DNA of 64,000 nt, taken from contig NZ_JAUSXK010000001.1 of assembly GCF_030815955.1 (NCBI RefSeq), positions 3,534,001 through 3,598,000 of the forward strand. The letters are read 5' to 3'. Positions within the stretch are counted from its first letter, which is position 1. Each line of letters starts with the position of its first letter. Origin of the DNA: Microbacterium murale (lineage in GTDB: Bacteria > Actinomycetota > Actinomycetes > Actinomycetales > Microbacteriaceae). Below, in pieces: positions 36,470 through 44,917 of the stretch. Both the position numbers and the translations under genes were made by a program. The notes beneath the pieces are model-generated. The model saw only the letters and a program-made list of their open reading frames with translations. It was not told the DNA's origin and searched no databases.

Positions 36470-37342
36470 ATGGTCGCATTCACCAAGGGTCACGGCACCG
36501 GCAACGACTTCGTCATCATCGCTGACCCCGATGGTGAGCTGGACCTCACCGCCGCCCAGGTCGCCGTGCTCTGCGACCGGCATTTCGGCATAGGTGCAGA
36601 TGGAATCCTTCGTGTCGTGCGCTCCGCTGCGCTCCCGGAGGGCGCGCAATCGCTCGCTGAGGAACCCGCCGCCGAGTGGTTCATGGACTATCGCAATGCG
36701 GACGGTTCGGTCGCCGAGATGTGCGGCAACGGCATCCGTGTCTTCGCGCACTACCTGGTGGGGGCCGGTCTGGCGGTCATCGAGCCCGGCACGACCCTCC
36801 CGATCGGTACGCGTGCCGGCGTGCGGGACGTGACGAGCAGCGGCACCGGGTATCAGGTCGATCTCGGGCGCTGGCGGTTGTCCGGAGATGACCCGCTCGC
36901 GAAAGCGCGCGGCCTCGACGTCGCACGCCCAGGGCTCGGCATCGATGTGGGCAACCCGCATGTCGTCGTCGCTCTGGCCTCGGACGAGGAACTCGCAGGC
37001 CTCGAACTCGAGTACATCCCCGAACTCGAGCCGCAGCTGCCTTCTGGAGCGAACGTGGAGTTCGTCGTGCCGGGGGAGCCGCTCGTGCGCGATGGCATCG
37101 GCCACGTCAAGATGCGCGTGTTCGAACGCGGGGTGGGGGAGACCCTCAGCTGTGGCACCGGTGTCGCCGCTGCTGCTCTTGCGGTGCGGTACTGGGCAGG
37201 CGATCGCGCCCCGGACAACTGGAGTGTCGAAGTTCCGGGCGGCACGCTCGGGGTGCGGATGTTCCCCGCTGAGGACGGAGAGCACGTCGCCCTGTCGGGG
37301 CCGGCGCAGCTCGTCTACAGCGGCACAGTAGATCTCGTCTGA
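36470..37342 (+). CDS. dapF: Diaminopimelate epimerase DapF
   Basis: 290-aa cofactor-independent epimerase converting LL- to meso-diaminopimelate for peptidoglycan and lysine. The two catalytic cysteines are in [11 protein letters not shown] and [13 protein letters not shown]-terminal [14 protein letters not shown] is the family start. It has its own leaderless-type promoter, identical in hexamer to dapB. Confidence 0.95.
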   Translation: MVAFTKGHGTGNDFVIIADPDGELDLTAAQVAVLCDRHFGIGADGILRVVRSAALPEGAQSLAEEPAAEWFMDYRNADGSVAEMCGNGIRVFAHYLVGAGLAVIEPGTTLPIGTRAGVRDVTSSGTGYQVDLGRWRLSGDDPLAKARGLDVARPGLGIDVGNPHVVVALASDEELAGLELEYIPELEPQLPSGANVEFVVPGEPLVRDGIGHVKMRVFERGVGETLSCGTGVAAAALAVRYWAGDRAPDNWSVEVPGGTLGVRMFPAEDGEHVALSGPAQLVYSGTVDLV

Positions 37343-37422
37343 CCAGCGCGAACGGCGACGATTGAGTCGTCGCATGACAGCTGTGATGCGATCGGCGTGC
37401 GCCGTGGCTCACGATGGTTCGT

Positions 37423-38806
37423 ATGAGCAAGCAGATCCGCTTCAATGCGTTCGACATGAACTGCGTGGCGCACCAGTCGTCGGGAATGTGGCGGCATCCG
37501 CTCGACCAGTCCGCACGGTACACCGAGATCGGTTACTGGACGGATCTGGCGAGACTCCTCGAGCGCGGGCATTTCGACGGACTGTTCATCGCCGACGTGC
37601 TCGGCACCTATGACGTCTACGGCGACTCGAATGAGGCTGCCATCCGTCACGGAGCGCAGGTGCCGGTCAACGACCCCATTCTGCTCGTCAGCGCGATGGC
37701 CGCTGTCACCGAGCATCTCGGCTTCGGTGTGACCGCCGGCACAGCCTACGAGCATCCGTACCCGTTCGCGCGGCGAATGTCGACCCTTGACCACCTCACA
37801 GGTGGGCGGGTGGGCTGGAACGTCGTCACGGGATACCTGCCATCTGCGGCCCGCAACATGGGGCACGACGACCAGCTCGAGCACGATCAGCGCTACGACG
37901 TCGCCGACGAGTACCTCGAAGTCACCTACAAGCTGTGGGAGGGCTCATGGGAGGACGACGCGGTGGTCCGCGACCGTGAATCCGGAGTCTTCACCGAACC
38001 CGTCCAAGGTCCACGAGATCGGTCATCGGGGCGAACACTTCACGGTGCCGGGCATCCACATCTCGGAACCGTCGCCGCAGCGCACGCCTGTCATCTATCA
38101 GGCAGGAGCATCCTCCCGCGGCATAGAGTTCGCTGCGGGCAACGCCGAGGCGATCTTCGTCGCGGCGCCCACGAAGACGGTGCTCAAGGGAGTCGTTTCA
38201 CGTATCCGCGATGCACTGGAGAAGGCGGGGCGCGACCGCTACTCCGCAAAGATCTACACGCTCCTGACCATCATCACCGATGAGACGAGTGAGAAGGCGA
38301 ACGCCAAGCACGAGGACTATCTGCAGTACGCCAGCGATGAGGGCGCGCTCGTGTTCATGTCGGGATGGATGGGCATCGACCTGTCGCAATACGATCTGGA
38401 CGAGCCGATCGGCAATGTCAAGAGCAACGCGATCCAGTCGACCGTGGCGAACTTCCAGCAGGCAGGTGACGACGGCAAGGAGTGGAAGGTCCGCGATATC
38501 GCGAAACTGGGCAACATCGGCGGGCTGGGACCGCGGGTGGTCGGCTCGGCCGCCGAGGTCGCCGATTTTCTCCAGGAATGGGTCGAGGACACCGATGTGG
38601 ACGGTTTCAACCTCGCGTATGCCATCACGCCAGGTACCTTCGAAGACATCGTCGAGTTCATCGTCCCCGAACTGCAGCGACGTGGTGTCTATCAGAGCGA
38701 GTACGCGCCCGGCACTCTGCGTCACAAGCTGCATGGCCGCGGCGACCGGCTTCCCGACGAGCACAAGGGCGCGACCTATCGTCTGCGCCGCAACGTCAAG
38801 GTGTGA
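37423..38806 (+). pseudogene. NtaA/SnaA/DszA-family flavin monooxygenase, frameshifted
   Basis: The N-terminal half (FNAFDMNCVAHQSSGMW; SPGLW-like HPLDQSARYTEIGYW; ITGGRVGWNVVTGY equivalent) is a long-chain LLM monooxygenase of the NtaA/DszA type. After GVFTEP the family sequence continues only in another frame: KVHEIGHRGEHFTVPGIH onward to the stop at 38806. One extra C in the run 37999-38001 explains the shift; the span is 3n+1. Corrected length is about 461 aa. It may be a sequencing error or a real null allele. ATG 37414 is an alternative start. Confidence 0.82.
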
Positions 38807-38836
38807 GTGCGGGCGATCCTGTTCGGCGGCGTGAAG

Positions 38837-39478
38837 TCACGCCAGTGAGATCGGTTCCGTCGGCGGGCTGCCGTGCTTGCGCACCTTGAGTACGCGGTAT
38901 CCCTTGCCCGTCGCGGTTCGGAAGACGCTGTAGCCGGGCTGGAAGGTCGCTCCGATCCACCGCTGAAGCGAATCGGCACCAAGGTTGCGCTGCACGACGA
39001 GCCAGGCATCGCTGCGCTCGTCGAGGCGGGGAATCCATCGTTCCAGCATGTCGTGCAGCACGTTCTTGCCCACACGGATCGGCGGGTTGGAGCGGATCGT
39101 GCGGAATGAGACGTCGTCGGGAACATCGTCGGGCAGAACGGCGTTGACATTAGTGAGGCCGAGGGCACGGGCGTTTCGGCGCACGAGGTCCAATGCGCGT
39201 TCGTTGACATCGACCGCCCACACGGTGGCATGCGGGGAAGTGAGCGCCATGGTGATGCTGATCGGGCCCCAGCCGCTTCCGAGGTCGAGGAAATTCCCGC
39301 TCGGTGGCAGCGGAGGCATGTTGGCGAAGAGAACTGCGGTGCCGGCATCCAGGCGGTCAGGACTGAAAACGCCACCAGCGGTGGTCAATTCGAGTTCACG
39401 ACCTGCGAGCGTCACACGAATGGTTCGCAGGTTCTCCGCACTTGCCGGGGCCGCAGTGAAGTAATGATCAGACCCCAT
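38837..39478 (-). CDS. Class I SAM methyltransferase, RsmC-like
   Basis: 213 aa. SAM-binding motif I is FLDLGSGWGPISITMA and the catalytic-type motif IRSNPPIRVG (NPP[FI]) is typical of rRNA guanine-N2 methyltransferases such as RsmC/RsmD. A single MTS domain lacks the N-terminal RsmC half, so the exact rRNA target is unsure. ATG 39478 has TACGCT 6 nt upstream. Confidence 0.86.
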   Translation of the reverse strand: MGSDHYFTAAPASAENLRTIRVTLAGRELELTTAGGVFSPDRLDAGTAVLFANMPPLPPSGNFLDLGSGWGPISITMALTSPHATVWAVDVNERALDLVRRNARALGLTNVNAVLPDDVPDDVSFRTIRSNPPIRVGKNVLHDMLERWIPRLDERSDAWLVVQRNLGADSLQRWIGATFQPGYSVFRTATGKGYRVLKVRKHGSPPTEPISLA

Positions 39479-39484
39479 ACGGTG

Positions 39485-39490
39485 AGCGTA
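39485..39490 (-). promoter_or_regulatory. -10 hexamer, leaderless promoter of methyltransferase
   Basis: TACGCT, 6 nt before the ATG at 39478. The hflX region on the other strand starts 48 bp further on. Confidence 0.55.
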
Positions 39491-39537
39491 CCGGAGAGCC
39501 GGGTTAAGGTTAAGGCGTCGAACACAGAAGGCAGAGG

Positions 39538-41043
39538 ATGACGAAAGCCACAGACGAGACACACACGGACGACACGCTGGATCGCGTGCTGGCGAGCGCA
39601 GAGACGCGCACCAGGGCCCGTGTGTTCGGTGCAGCCCAGGCGCTGCAGGACTCCACGACCGCCGCGTATTCCGATCGCGACGGCGATCAGTGGGATCTGG
39701 AGGACCGCCATGCGCTGCGTCGCGTGGCCGGTCTGTCGACTGAACTCGAAGATGTCACAGAGGTCGAGTATCGGCAGTTGCGGCTTGAGAATGTCGTGCT
39801 CGTCGGTGTGTACCCGCAGGGTGCGCAGACCGAAGCCGAGAACTCGCTCCGCGAACTCGCGGCGCTGGCCGAGACCGCGGGCGCTGTCGTGCTCGATGGC
39901 GTCATGCAGCGTCGTCCGCACCCCGACCCGGCGACCTATATCGGTCGAGGCAAGGCGCAGGAGCTGAAGGACCTCGTCGCCGCGACCGGCGCAGACACCG
40001 TGATCGCAGACACCGAGCTCGCCCCCAGCCAGCGGCGCGCTCTGGAAGATGTCGTGAAGGTCAAGGTGATCGACCGCACCACGGTGATCCTCGACATCTT
40101 CAGCCAGCACGCCAAGAGCCGTGAGGGCAAGGCACAGGTCGAGCTTGCGCAGATGGAATACCTGCTCCCGCGTCTGCGAGGCTGGGGTGATTCGATGAGC
40201 CGTCAGGCCGGTGGCCAGGTCGGTGCAGGCGGTGCCGGTATGGGCTCGCGTGGACCTGGTGAGACGAAGATCGAGTTGGATCGACGTCGCATCCGCACCA
40301 AGATGGCACTGCTGCGTCGGCAGATCCGTGAATTCGGTCCGGCTCGCGAAGCCAAGCGTGCCGAGCGCAAGCGCAACACGATTCCATCGGTGGCGATCAC
40401 CGGGTACACGAACGCCGGCAAGTCGAGTCTCCTCAACGCACTGACCAGCGCAGGGGTGCTGGTCGAGAATGCGCTGTTCGCGACTCTGGATGCCACGGTG
40501 CGCCGCACCGAGACGTCTGATGGCCGCGTGTACACGTTCACAGACACCGTCGGCTTCGTACGCAACCTGCCGCATCAGCTCGTAGAGGCGTTCCGCTCGA
40601 CCCTGGAAGAGGTCGGCGAATCCGACATCGTCCTGCACGTCGTGGACGGATCGCACCCCGATCCCGCAGGACAGCTGCAGACCGTTCGCGATGTGATCGG
40701 CGACGTCGGTGCGCGCGACCTTCCCGAGATCGTCGTGTTCAACAAGGCCGATCTCATCGCTGACGACGATCGACTCGTACTGCAGGGCCTCGAGCCGCGT
40801 GCGCACTTCGTATCGTCACGGTCCGGTGAAGGCATCGAAGAATTGCGCGCCGCGATCGACGAGGCGCTGCCGAAGCCCGCTGTCGAGGTGCATGCACTCG
40901 TGCCCTATGACCGTGGTGACCTCGTCGCGGCGATCCACGAGACGGGGATGCTGTTGTCGGCAGAACACGGCGAGAAGGGGACGGATGTCCGTGCCCACGT
41001 GTCGGAGCGGCTGGCGGCAGAACTGGCGCCGTTCGCGGTCTGA
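39538..41043 (+). CDS. hflX: GTPase HflX
   Basis: 501-aa ribosome-associated GTPase linked to ribosome splitting and stress. An N-terminal HflX domain (VYPQGAQTEAENSLRELAALA) precedes a Gly-rich linker and coiled coil, then the G domain: G1 GYTNAGKSSL, G3 DTVGFVRNLP, G4 NKAD. The ATG is preceded by AGGCAGAGG. A TAAGGT hexamer lies about 32 nt upstream of the start. Confidence 0.94.
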   Translation: MTKATDETHTDDTLDRVLASAETRTRARVFGAAQALQDSTTAAYSDRDGDQWDLEDRHALRRVAGLSTELEDVTEVEYRQLRLENVVLVGVYPQGAQTEAENSLRELAALAETAGAVVLDGVMQRRPHPDPATYIGRGKAQELKDLVAATGADTVIADTELAPSQRRALEDVVKVKVIDRTTVILDIFSQHAKSREGKAQVELAQMEYLLPRLRGWGDSMSRQAGGQVGAGGAGMGSRGPGETKIELDRRRIRTKMALLRRQIREFGPAREAKRAERKRNTIPSVAITGYTNAGKSSLLNALTSAGVLVENALFATLDATVRRTETSDGRVYTFTDTVGFVRNLPHQLVEAFRSTLEEVGESDIVLHVVDGSHPDPAGQLQTVRDVIGDVGARDLPEIVVFNKADLIADDDRLVLQGLEPRAHFVSSRSGEGIEELRAAIDEALPKPAVEVHALVPYDRGDLVAAIHETGMLLSAEHGEKGTDVRAHVSERLAAELAPFAV

Positions 41044-41081
41044 GGCTTCGCCTCGCCGTCCTGCGGCTGGCAGTCGACGAC

Positions 41082-41741
41082 TCAGTGCGCGTTGAAGCGC
41101 GCCTCGACCGTCGCCGACACGACGATCTCATCGGGTTCGTACTCCATCGCCGGTGCGGACTCGGCGAAGATTGCGTCTCGTGACTTCAACATGTGCGGGG
41201 CTGCCGGCGTTTGGCCCTGAGAGATGAGACCGACATCGGCGATCTCGAGGGGTGTGACGTCGGTGAGGCCCAGCGCGGCAGCGTATGCCTCCGCGCGCGC
41301 GACGGCGACGCTCACAGCTGAGGAGGCGACGTCGCGTTCGACGCGAGCACGGGTCTCCGGGGTGAGGTGCCAATTCACCCAGCCGACCTCGACGCCGTCC
41401 CAGGCGGAGATGTCCGACACCCAGATGGAGAGCTCGGATGGATCCGTGAACGTGGCGCTGAAGTCGATGCTCGAGCGGTAGACGAGGGCCAGACGCTTGC
41501 CCTCGTTGCTCCAGGGGCGGTCGGCGCTCACGGCGATGCGTTTACTGCTCCACTCGGCCACGGTGCCGGCATCCTTGCGCTGAGTGATGCTGGCGCGAAG
41601 TGGCTCGGAGAGACGCATGACCTGGTCGACGACCGAAGTGCGCTCCGGTCCTTCGGTGCGCACGGTGACGCGGATCGTGGCGCGCTCCGGAGTGACACGT
41701 GACTCGTTTTCGCCGCGGACGGTGATGGTGACATCGCTCAT
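41082..41741 (-). CDS. SIMPL domain (DUF541) protein
   Basis: 219 aa with the SIMPL/DUF541 pattern: N-terminal ITVRGENESRVTPERATIRVTV and C-terminal IVVSATVEARFNA, with ARAEAYAAALGL in between. No signal peptide is apparent, so unlike many relatives it seems cytoplasmic. Function poorly known. Start 41741 has TAGAGT 7 nt upstream. Confidence 0.87.
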   Translation of the reverse strand: MSDVTITVRGENESRVTPERATIRVTVRTEGPERTSVVDQVMRLSEPLRASITQRKDAGTVAEWSSKRIAVSADRPWSNEGKRLALVYRSSIDFSATFTDPSELSIWVSDISAWDGVEVGWVNWHLTPETRARVERDVASSAVSVAVARAEAYAAALGLTDVTPLEIADVGLISQGQTPAAPHMLKSRDAIFAESAPAMEYEPDEIVVSATVEARFNAH

Positions 41742-41748
41742 GTGAGCG

Positions 41749-41754
41749 ACTCTA
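41749..41754 (-). promoter_or_regulatory. -10 hexamer, leaderless promoter of SIMPL gene
   Basis: TAGAGT, 7 nt before the ATG at 41741. Confidence 0.5.
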
Positions 41755-41811
41755 CGCCAGCGCCGCCGTCGCCAGGCCGGCGCCGGAATAGCGCGGGGAC
41801 CGGATCCGTTG

Positions 41812-41845
41812 TATTCTGTGATGCTCGGGTGTTTCGACATCCGAG
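41812..41845 (+). promoter_or_regulatory. ssrA promoter -10 and 5' precursor hairpin
   Basis: TATTCT at 41812-41817 fits a -10 hexamer. Immediately downstream, CTCGGGTGT (41824-41832) and ACATCCGAG (41837-41845) form a 9-bp stem (one G-T pair) closed by TTCG. The hairpin would cap the 5' end of the tmRNA precursor, about 48 nt before the mature end. Confidence 0.55.
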
Positions 41846-41892
41846 CTGATAAATCCACAGAGTGACAGTGGTTCCTTCGAAAGAAGACACAC

Positions 41893-42259
41893 GGGGCTGA
41901 TCGGTTTCGACAGTGCTTGTGAATTCACGTGAAGCGGGCCGAGGATGCAGGGTTATCTCGTGAACGCTCCCTGCAAAAATATAGTTGCCGAAACAAAGCG
42001 CAACGACTTCGCCCTCGCTGCATAAGCGAGCTCGAGTCCGTCAGGCCGTATGTGATTCCGATACGGATCCTGGCGTCATCTAGGAATCTTGCTGTGTGAT
42101 GGCGTCTGGACGTCACACGGGACTCTTCCCAGGCTGGGCTTGTCGACTCAGGTGTCTGTGACAAAGGTCGGAGCCGAGTAGAACGTCTGCACAGACTGCG
42201 CCCGGAGAAGCCGTGGATACTCAGCGTTGGACGGGGGTTCGATTCCCCCCAGCTCCACC
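41893..42259 (+). ncRNA. ssrA: Transfer-messenger RNA (tmRNA)
   Basis: Rescues stalled ribosomes and tags the nascent chain. The 5' end GGGGCTGATCGGTTTCGAC pairs with the 3' CAGCTCC, and the TpsiC arm GGTTCGATTC is present, giving the tRNA-Ala-like part. The tag frame starts at 41987 (resume codon GCC), encodes AETKRNDFALAA and ends TAA at 42023-42025; the ALAA C-end is the proteolysis signal. CCA is not encoded. The exact 3' end is uncertain by a few bases. Confidence 0.95.
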
Positions 42260-42273
42260 GTGCCGCTGTCACT

Positions 42274-42319
42274 GAGAAGCCCCGCGATCCCGTTCACTCG
42301 GAATCGCGGGGCTTCTCTG
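42274..42319 (+). terminator. Intrinsic terminator of ssrA
   Basis: GAGAAGCCCCGCGAT (42274-42288) pairs with ATCGCGGGGCTTCTC (42303-42317), 15-bp perfect stem, then TGTTTC. Confidence 0.88.
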
Positions 42320-42342
42320 TTTCATGCTGACGGGGCTCTGCG

Positions 42343-42348
42343 TATGCT
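42343..42348 (+). promoter_or_regulatory. -10 hexamer, leaderless promoter of arr
   Basis: TATGCT, 6 nt before GTG 42355; it supports that start over GTG 42349. Confidence 0.55.
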
Positions 42349-42354
42349 GTGCTC

Positions 42355-42765
42355 GTGAGCGAAGCGCTGGATGACGGACCGTTCTATCACGGTACGAAGG
42401 CCGACGTTCGTGTAGGTGATCTCCTGACGGCGGGTTTCCGATCGAACTATCGGCCAGAGATCGTGATGAACCACATCTACTTCACCGCACTGCCCGATGG
42501 CGCCGGCCTCGCCGCAGAGCTCGCTGCCGGTGATGGCGATCCACGCGTCTATGTCGTGGAGCCGACGGGCGCGTTCGAGAACGACCCGAACGTCACGGAC
42601 AAGAAGTTCCCAGGCAACCCCACCCGTTCGTACCGCAGCGCTGCTCCGCTCAAGGTCGTCGGCGAGGTCACGGATTGGACGCGGCTGACGCCGGACGCTC
42701 TGCAGAACTGGCGAGACAGGCTCGCTGCGATTCGCGCCGACGAACGAGGCGAGATCATCAACTGA
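42355..42765 (+). CDS. arr: NAD+-rifampin ADP-ribosyltransferase (Arr)
   Basis: 136 aa, the compact Arr family that ADP-ribosylates rifamycins. Hallmarks: GPFYHGTKAD near the N-terminus (His of the NAD site), MNHIYFTALPDGAGLAAELA, VYVVEPTGAFENDPNVTDKKFPGNPTRSYR and a C-terminal RDRLAAIR. The GTG start is set by the hexamer TATGCT. It stands alone behind the ssrA terminator with no mobile-element signs, so it looks like an intrinsic chromosomal gene. Predicted phenotype is reduced rifampicin susceptibility (family knowledge, not tested here). Confidence 0.92.
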   Translation: MSEALDDGPFYHGTKADVRVGDLLTAGFRSNYRPEIVMNHIYFTALPDGAGLAAELAAGDGDPRVYVVEPTGAFENDPNVTDKKFPGNPTRSYRSAAPLKVVGEVTDWTRLTPDALQNWRDRLAAIRADERGEIIN

Positions 42766-42802
42766 AGCATGTGCTGACGCGTTCGCGGGGCGTCGCGTCA
42801 GA

Positions 42803-43375
42803 TCATTCGAACTCGACCAGCACAAGGCCCCTTCGCGTATCGGCGACCGTCACCCAGCCGTCACCGAACTCGTAGGTCATGCCGAAGCCTTCTTCGTCGA
42901 CAGCGAAGGCGGTGTCAGGGTTCTCGGTGATGTACACGTGCCCATCCGAATCCGCGCGCTGCCAGCCCGCGGAGAGGAGCTTCTGCTGTGCGGTGTTCGA
43001 TGCCGCCTGATCCATCGGCGCCCATCCGAAGACCTGTACATGGTCGGACGCCACCGTGTAGTCGCCCCAGACGCACTGGATACCGCCTTCGACCACATCC
43101 TCTCCGAGTCTGAACTGATGCTCACGATGAGTCCAGCCGTGGTCGCTCAGCGCCGTTACTGTGCTGGGCGCGATGATCGTCTCGCAGGTGGGAGCCGCCT
43201 GAGGCGTCTCTTCGGGCTCCGGCGTCTCCGAGACCGATGGCTCAGGAGCCGGGGTCGCGGTCTCCGTCGGGGGCGGAGTCGGAGTAGGTGTGGGCTCCGG
43301 TGCAGCGGTGCACGCAGACAGGGTCAGCGCGATCGTCACGGCGGCGAGCGTGGCCAGGGGAATGCGGCGGGTCAT
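42803..43375 (-). CDS. Secreted lipoprotein of unknown function
   Basis: 190 aa. Lipoprotein signal TLAAVTIALTLSAC (lipobox LSAC) followed by a Pro/Thr/Glu-rich linker (about residues 25-60) and a small globular domain with two cysteines (PTCETII and IQCVWGD) that may pair. No family was recognised. It starts 13 nt after the hisN-like stop on the same strand, so it is probably co-transcribed. Confidence 0.8.
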   Translation of the reverse strand: MTRRIPLATLAAVTIALTLSACTAAPEPTPTPTPPPTETATPAPEPSVSETPEPEETPQAAPTCETIIAPSTVTALSDHGWTHREHQFRLGEDVVEGGIQCVWGDYTVASDHVQVFGWAPMDQAASNTAQQKLLSAGWQRADSDGHVYITENPDTAFAVDEEGFGMTYEFGDGWVTVADTRRGLVLVEFE

Positions 43376-43388
43376 CTTTGCTTTCGGA

Positions 43389-44198
43389 TCAGGACGTCGG
43401 GATCGTGTGGGTGAGTTCGATGAAGGCACCGTGCAGAAGTCCGTTACTGGCGAGCACCGACCGATCGGAGATCGTCTCGACGCCGTCGAATGAAGTGAAA
43501 GTCCCGCCCGCCTCGCGCACGATCGGCACTGCTGCAGCGATGTCGTACTCCTTCACGTCGAACTCCGCGACCATCTCCAGTCGCCCTTCTGCAAGCAGCA
43601 TGTAGGAGTACACGTCGCCGTAGGCACGGTCTCGCCAGACCCGATCGGCAACGCGCAGCAGCGCGGGTAGATGCCCGGCGTCCGCCCACTGGGTGATGCT
43701 CTGGAAGCTCACGGCCGCGTCGTCCAGCGACGACACAGCCGACGTCTCGAGGCGCCGTGGAGCGGCATCCGTCGCCGTCCAAGCGCCGCCGCCGGTCGAC
43801 GCCCACCAGCGCCGGCCCAGTGCAGGCATGCTGACGACGCCCACCTGCGGCACCCCGTCGACCGCCAGTGAGATCATCGTGCCCCAGAGTGGAACCCCAC
43901 GCATGAAATTCGCCGTACCGTCGATGGGGTCGATGATCCACTGACGGTGGGTGTCTCCTTCGGTGCCGAACTCCTCGCCGAGGATTCCGTCGTCAGGCCG
44001 TTCTGCGGCAAGAAGCGCACGGATCGCGCGCTCCGTCGCGAGATCCGCGTCCGTCACATGGGTGCGATCCGCCTTCGTCGAGACCTTCAGATCGCTCGCA
44101 TCGAAGCGCGGAAGAGACTGTGCATCGGCGTCGTCTGCCAGCCGGAGCGCGAGCTCGAGGTCGCTCGTGAAATCTGTGGCTGCGGGGGAGTCGGTCAC
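43389..44198 (-). CDS. Inositol monophosphatase family / histidinol-phosphatase (HisN-like)
   Basis: 269-aa Mg-dependent phosphatase. Metal motifs: LGEEFG (Glu), WIIDPIDGTANF (DPIDGT) and C-terminal FDVKEYDIAAAVPIVREAGG (the usual WDxAA has E-Y-D-I-A-A here). The FMRGVPLWGTMISL segment fits the actinobacterial HisN group, so histidinol-phosphatase is likelier than inositol phosphatase, but this is not certain. Start GTG 44198 has the hexamer TATCCT 6 nt upstream; GAAGGG also lies before it. Confidence 0.85.
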   Translation of the reverse strand: MTDSPAATDFTSDLELALRLADDADAQSLPRFDASDLKVSTKADRTHVTDADLATERAIRALLAAERPDDGILGEEFGTEGDTHRQWIIDPIDGTANFMRGVPLWGTMISLAVDGVPQVGVVSMPALGRRWWASTGGGAWTATDAAPRRLETSAVSSLDDAAVSFQSITQWADAGHLPALLRVADRVWRDRAYGDVYSYMLLAEGRLEMVAEFDVKEYDIAAAVPIVREAGGTFTSFDGVETISDRSVLASNGLLHGAFIELTHTIPTS

Positions 44199-44204
44199 CC
44201 CTTC

Positions 44205-44210
44205 AGGATA
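44205..44210 (-). promoter_or_regulatory. -10 hexamer, leaderless promoter of HisN-like gene
   Basis: TATCCT, 6 nt before GTG 44198. Confidence 0.5.
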
Positions 44211-44301
44211 GTCGTCAGCCGCTGTCGACGAGTCCGTGCTCGATTTCACATGACGCCCCACAACTGGTAATGTAATTCCTCGGCCGGGGAAACCGGGCCA
44301 C

Positions 44302-44374
44302 GCACCTCTAGCTCAATCGGCAGAGCAATTGACTCTTAATCAATGGGTTCAGGGTTCAAGTCCCTGGGGGTGCA
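44302..44374 (+). tRNA. tRNA-Lys (CTT)
   Basis: 73 nt. Acceptor GCACCTC pairs with GGGGTGC (one G-T), D-arm AGCTCAATCGGCAGAGCA, anticodon loop CTCTTAA giving CTT, T-arm CAGGGTTCAAGTCCCTG. Discriminator A; CCA not encoded. Confidence 0.97.
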
Positions 44375-44509
44375 CGGATCAGCCTCGTAGACTCTCGCCA
44401 GTCTTCGAGGCTTTTCTGCTTTTCAGAGGTAGTAGGGAGACTTCGTATCGTGTGTGCTTCCCTGGCCCCGAAATTCCCAATCGCTAGGCTGTGCGGCGAG
44501 GGGGCAAGC

Positions 44510-44911
44510 ATGAGACGACTTCATACGCCGGCGGTGTCATTCGCGATCGGGATGACAGCGCTCGGCCTGACTGGCTGCGCAGCTTCGACGACCGTCGACC
44601 ATACGGCAGAGCAGGTGACGATCTCCTCCGGTGAGACGCTGATCGTCGATTTCGGCACGATCAACACTTCGGTGGGCGACGAATGGGTCATCATCACAGA
44701 CCCCGATCCTGCAGTGCTGGGCCCGGGGGAAGGCGAGTTCGACTATCTGGACGACGAGGGCAGCGTCGGTGGCCCGAGTTCGTTCAGCTACAGTTTCTCC
44801 GCCGTCGGGAACGGCACGACGGTGATCGAATTCGAGTACCGGTTCCGAGGCACGGTTCCCGACGATCCCGACGACCAAGGATCGGCAAAGATCGAGGTCA
44901 CGGTCGAATGA
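44510..44911 (+). CDS. Lipoprotein with chagasin-like (protease inhibitor I42) fold
   Basis: 133 aa. Lipobox LTGC after a short signal peptide, then a domain whose end, GGPSSFSYSFSAVGNGTTVI followed by EFEYRFRG, matches the chagasin pattern of cysteine-protease inhibitors. The usual NPTTG loop is replaced by NTSVGDEW, so inhibitory function is doubtful. ATG 44510 has GAGGGGGC 5 nt upstream, and TAGGCT lies 23 nt before it. Single gene after tRNA-Lys. Confidence 0.65.
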   Translation: MRRLHTPAVSFAIGMTALGLTGCAASTTVDHTAEQVTISSGETLIVDFGTINTSVGDEWVIITDPDPAVLGPGEGEFDYLDDEGSVGGPSSFSYSFSAVGNGTTVIEFEYRFRGTVPDDPDDQGSAKIEVTVE

Positions 44912-44917
44912 ATGCGC

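Noticed and set aside
35381..37375. 664-aa minus-strand open frame across three genes
   Set aside because: Covers DHFR-like, GNAT and dapF genes, all recognisable on the plus strand; translation lacks any motif.
41742..41892. smpB next to ssrA
   Set aside because: No gene is present between the SIMPL gene and ssrA; smpB is not in this window.
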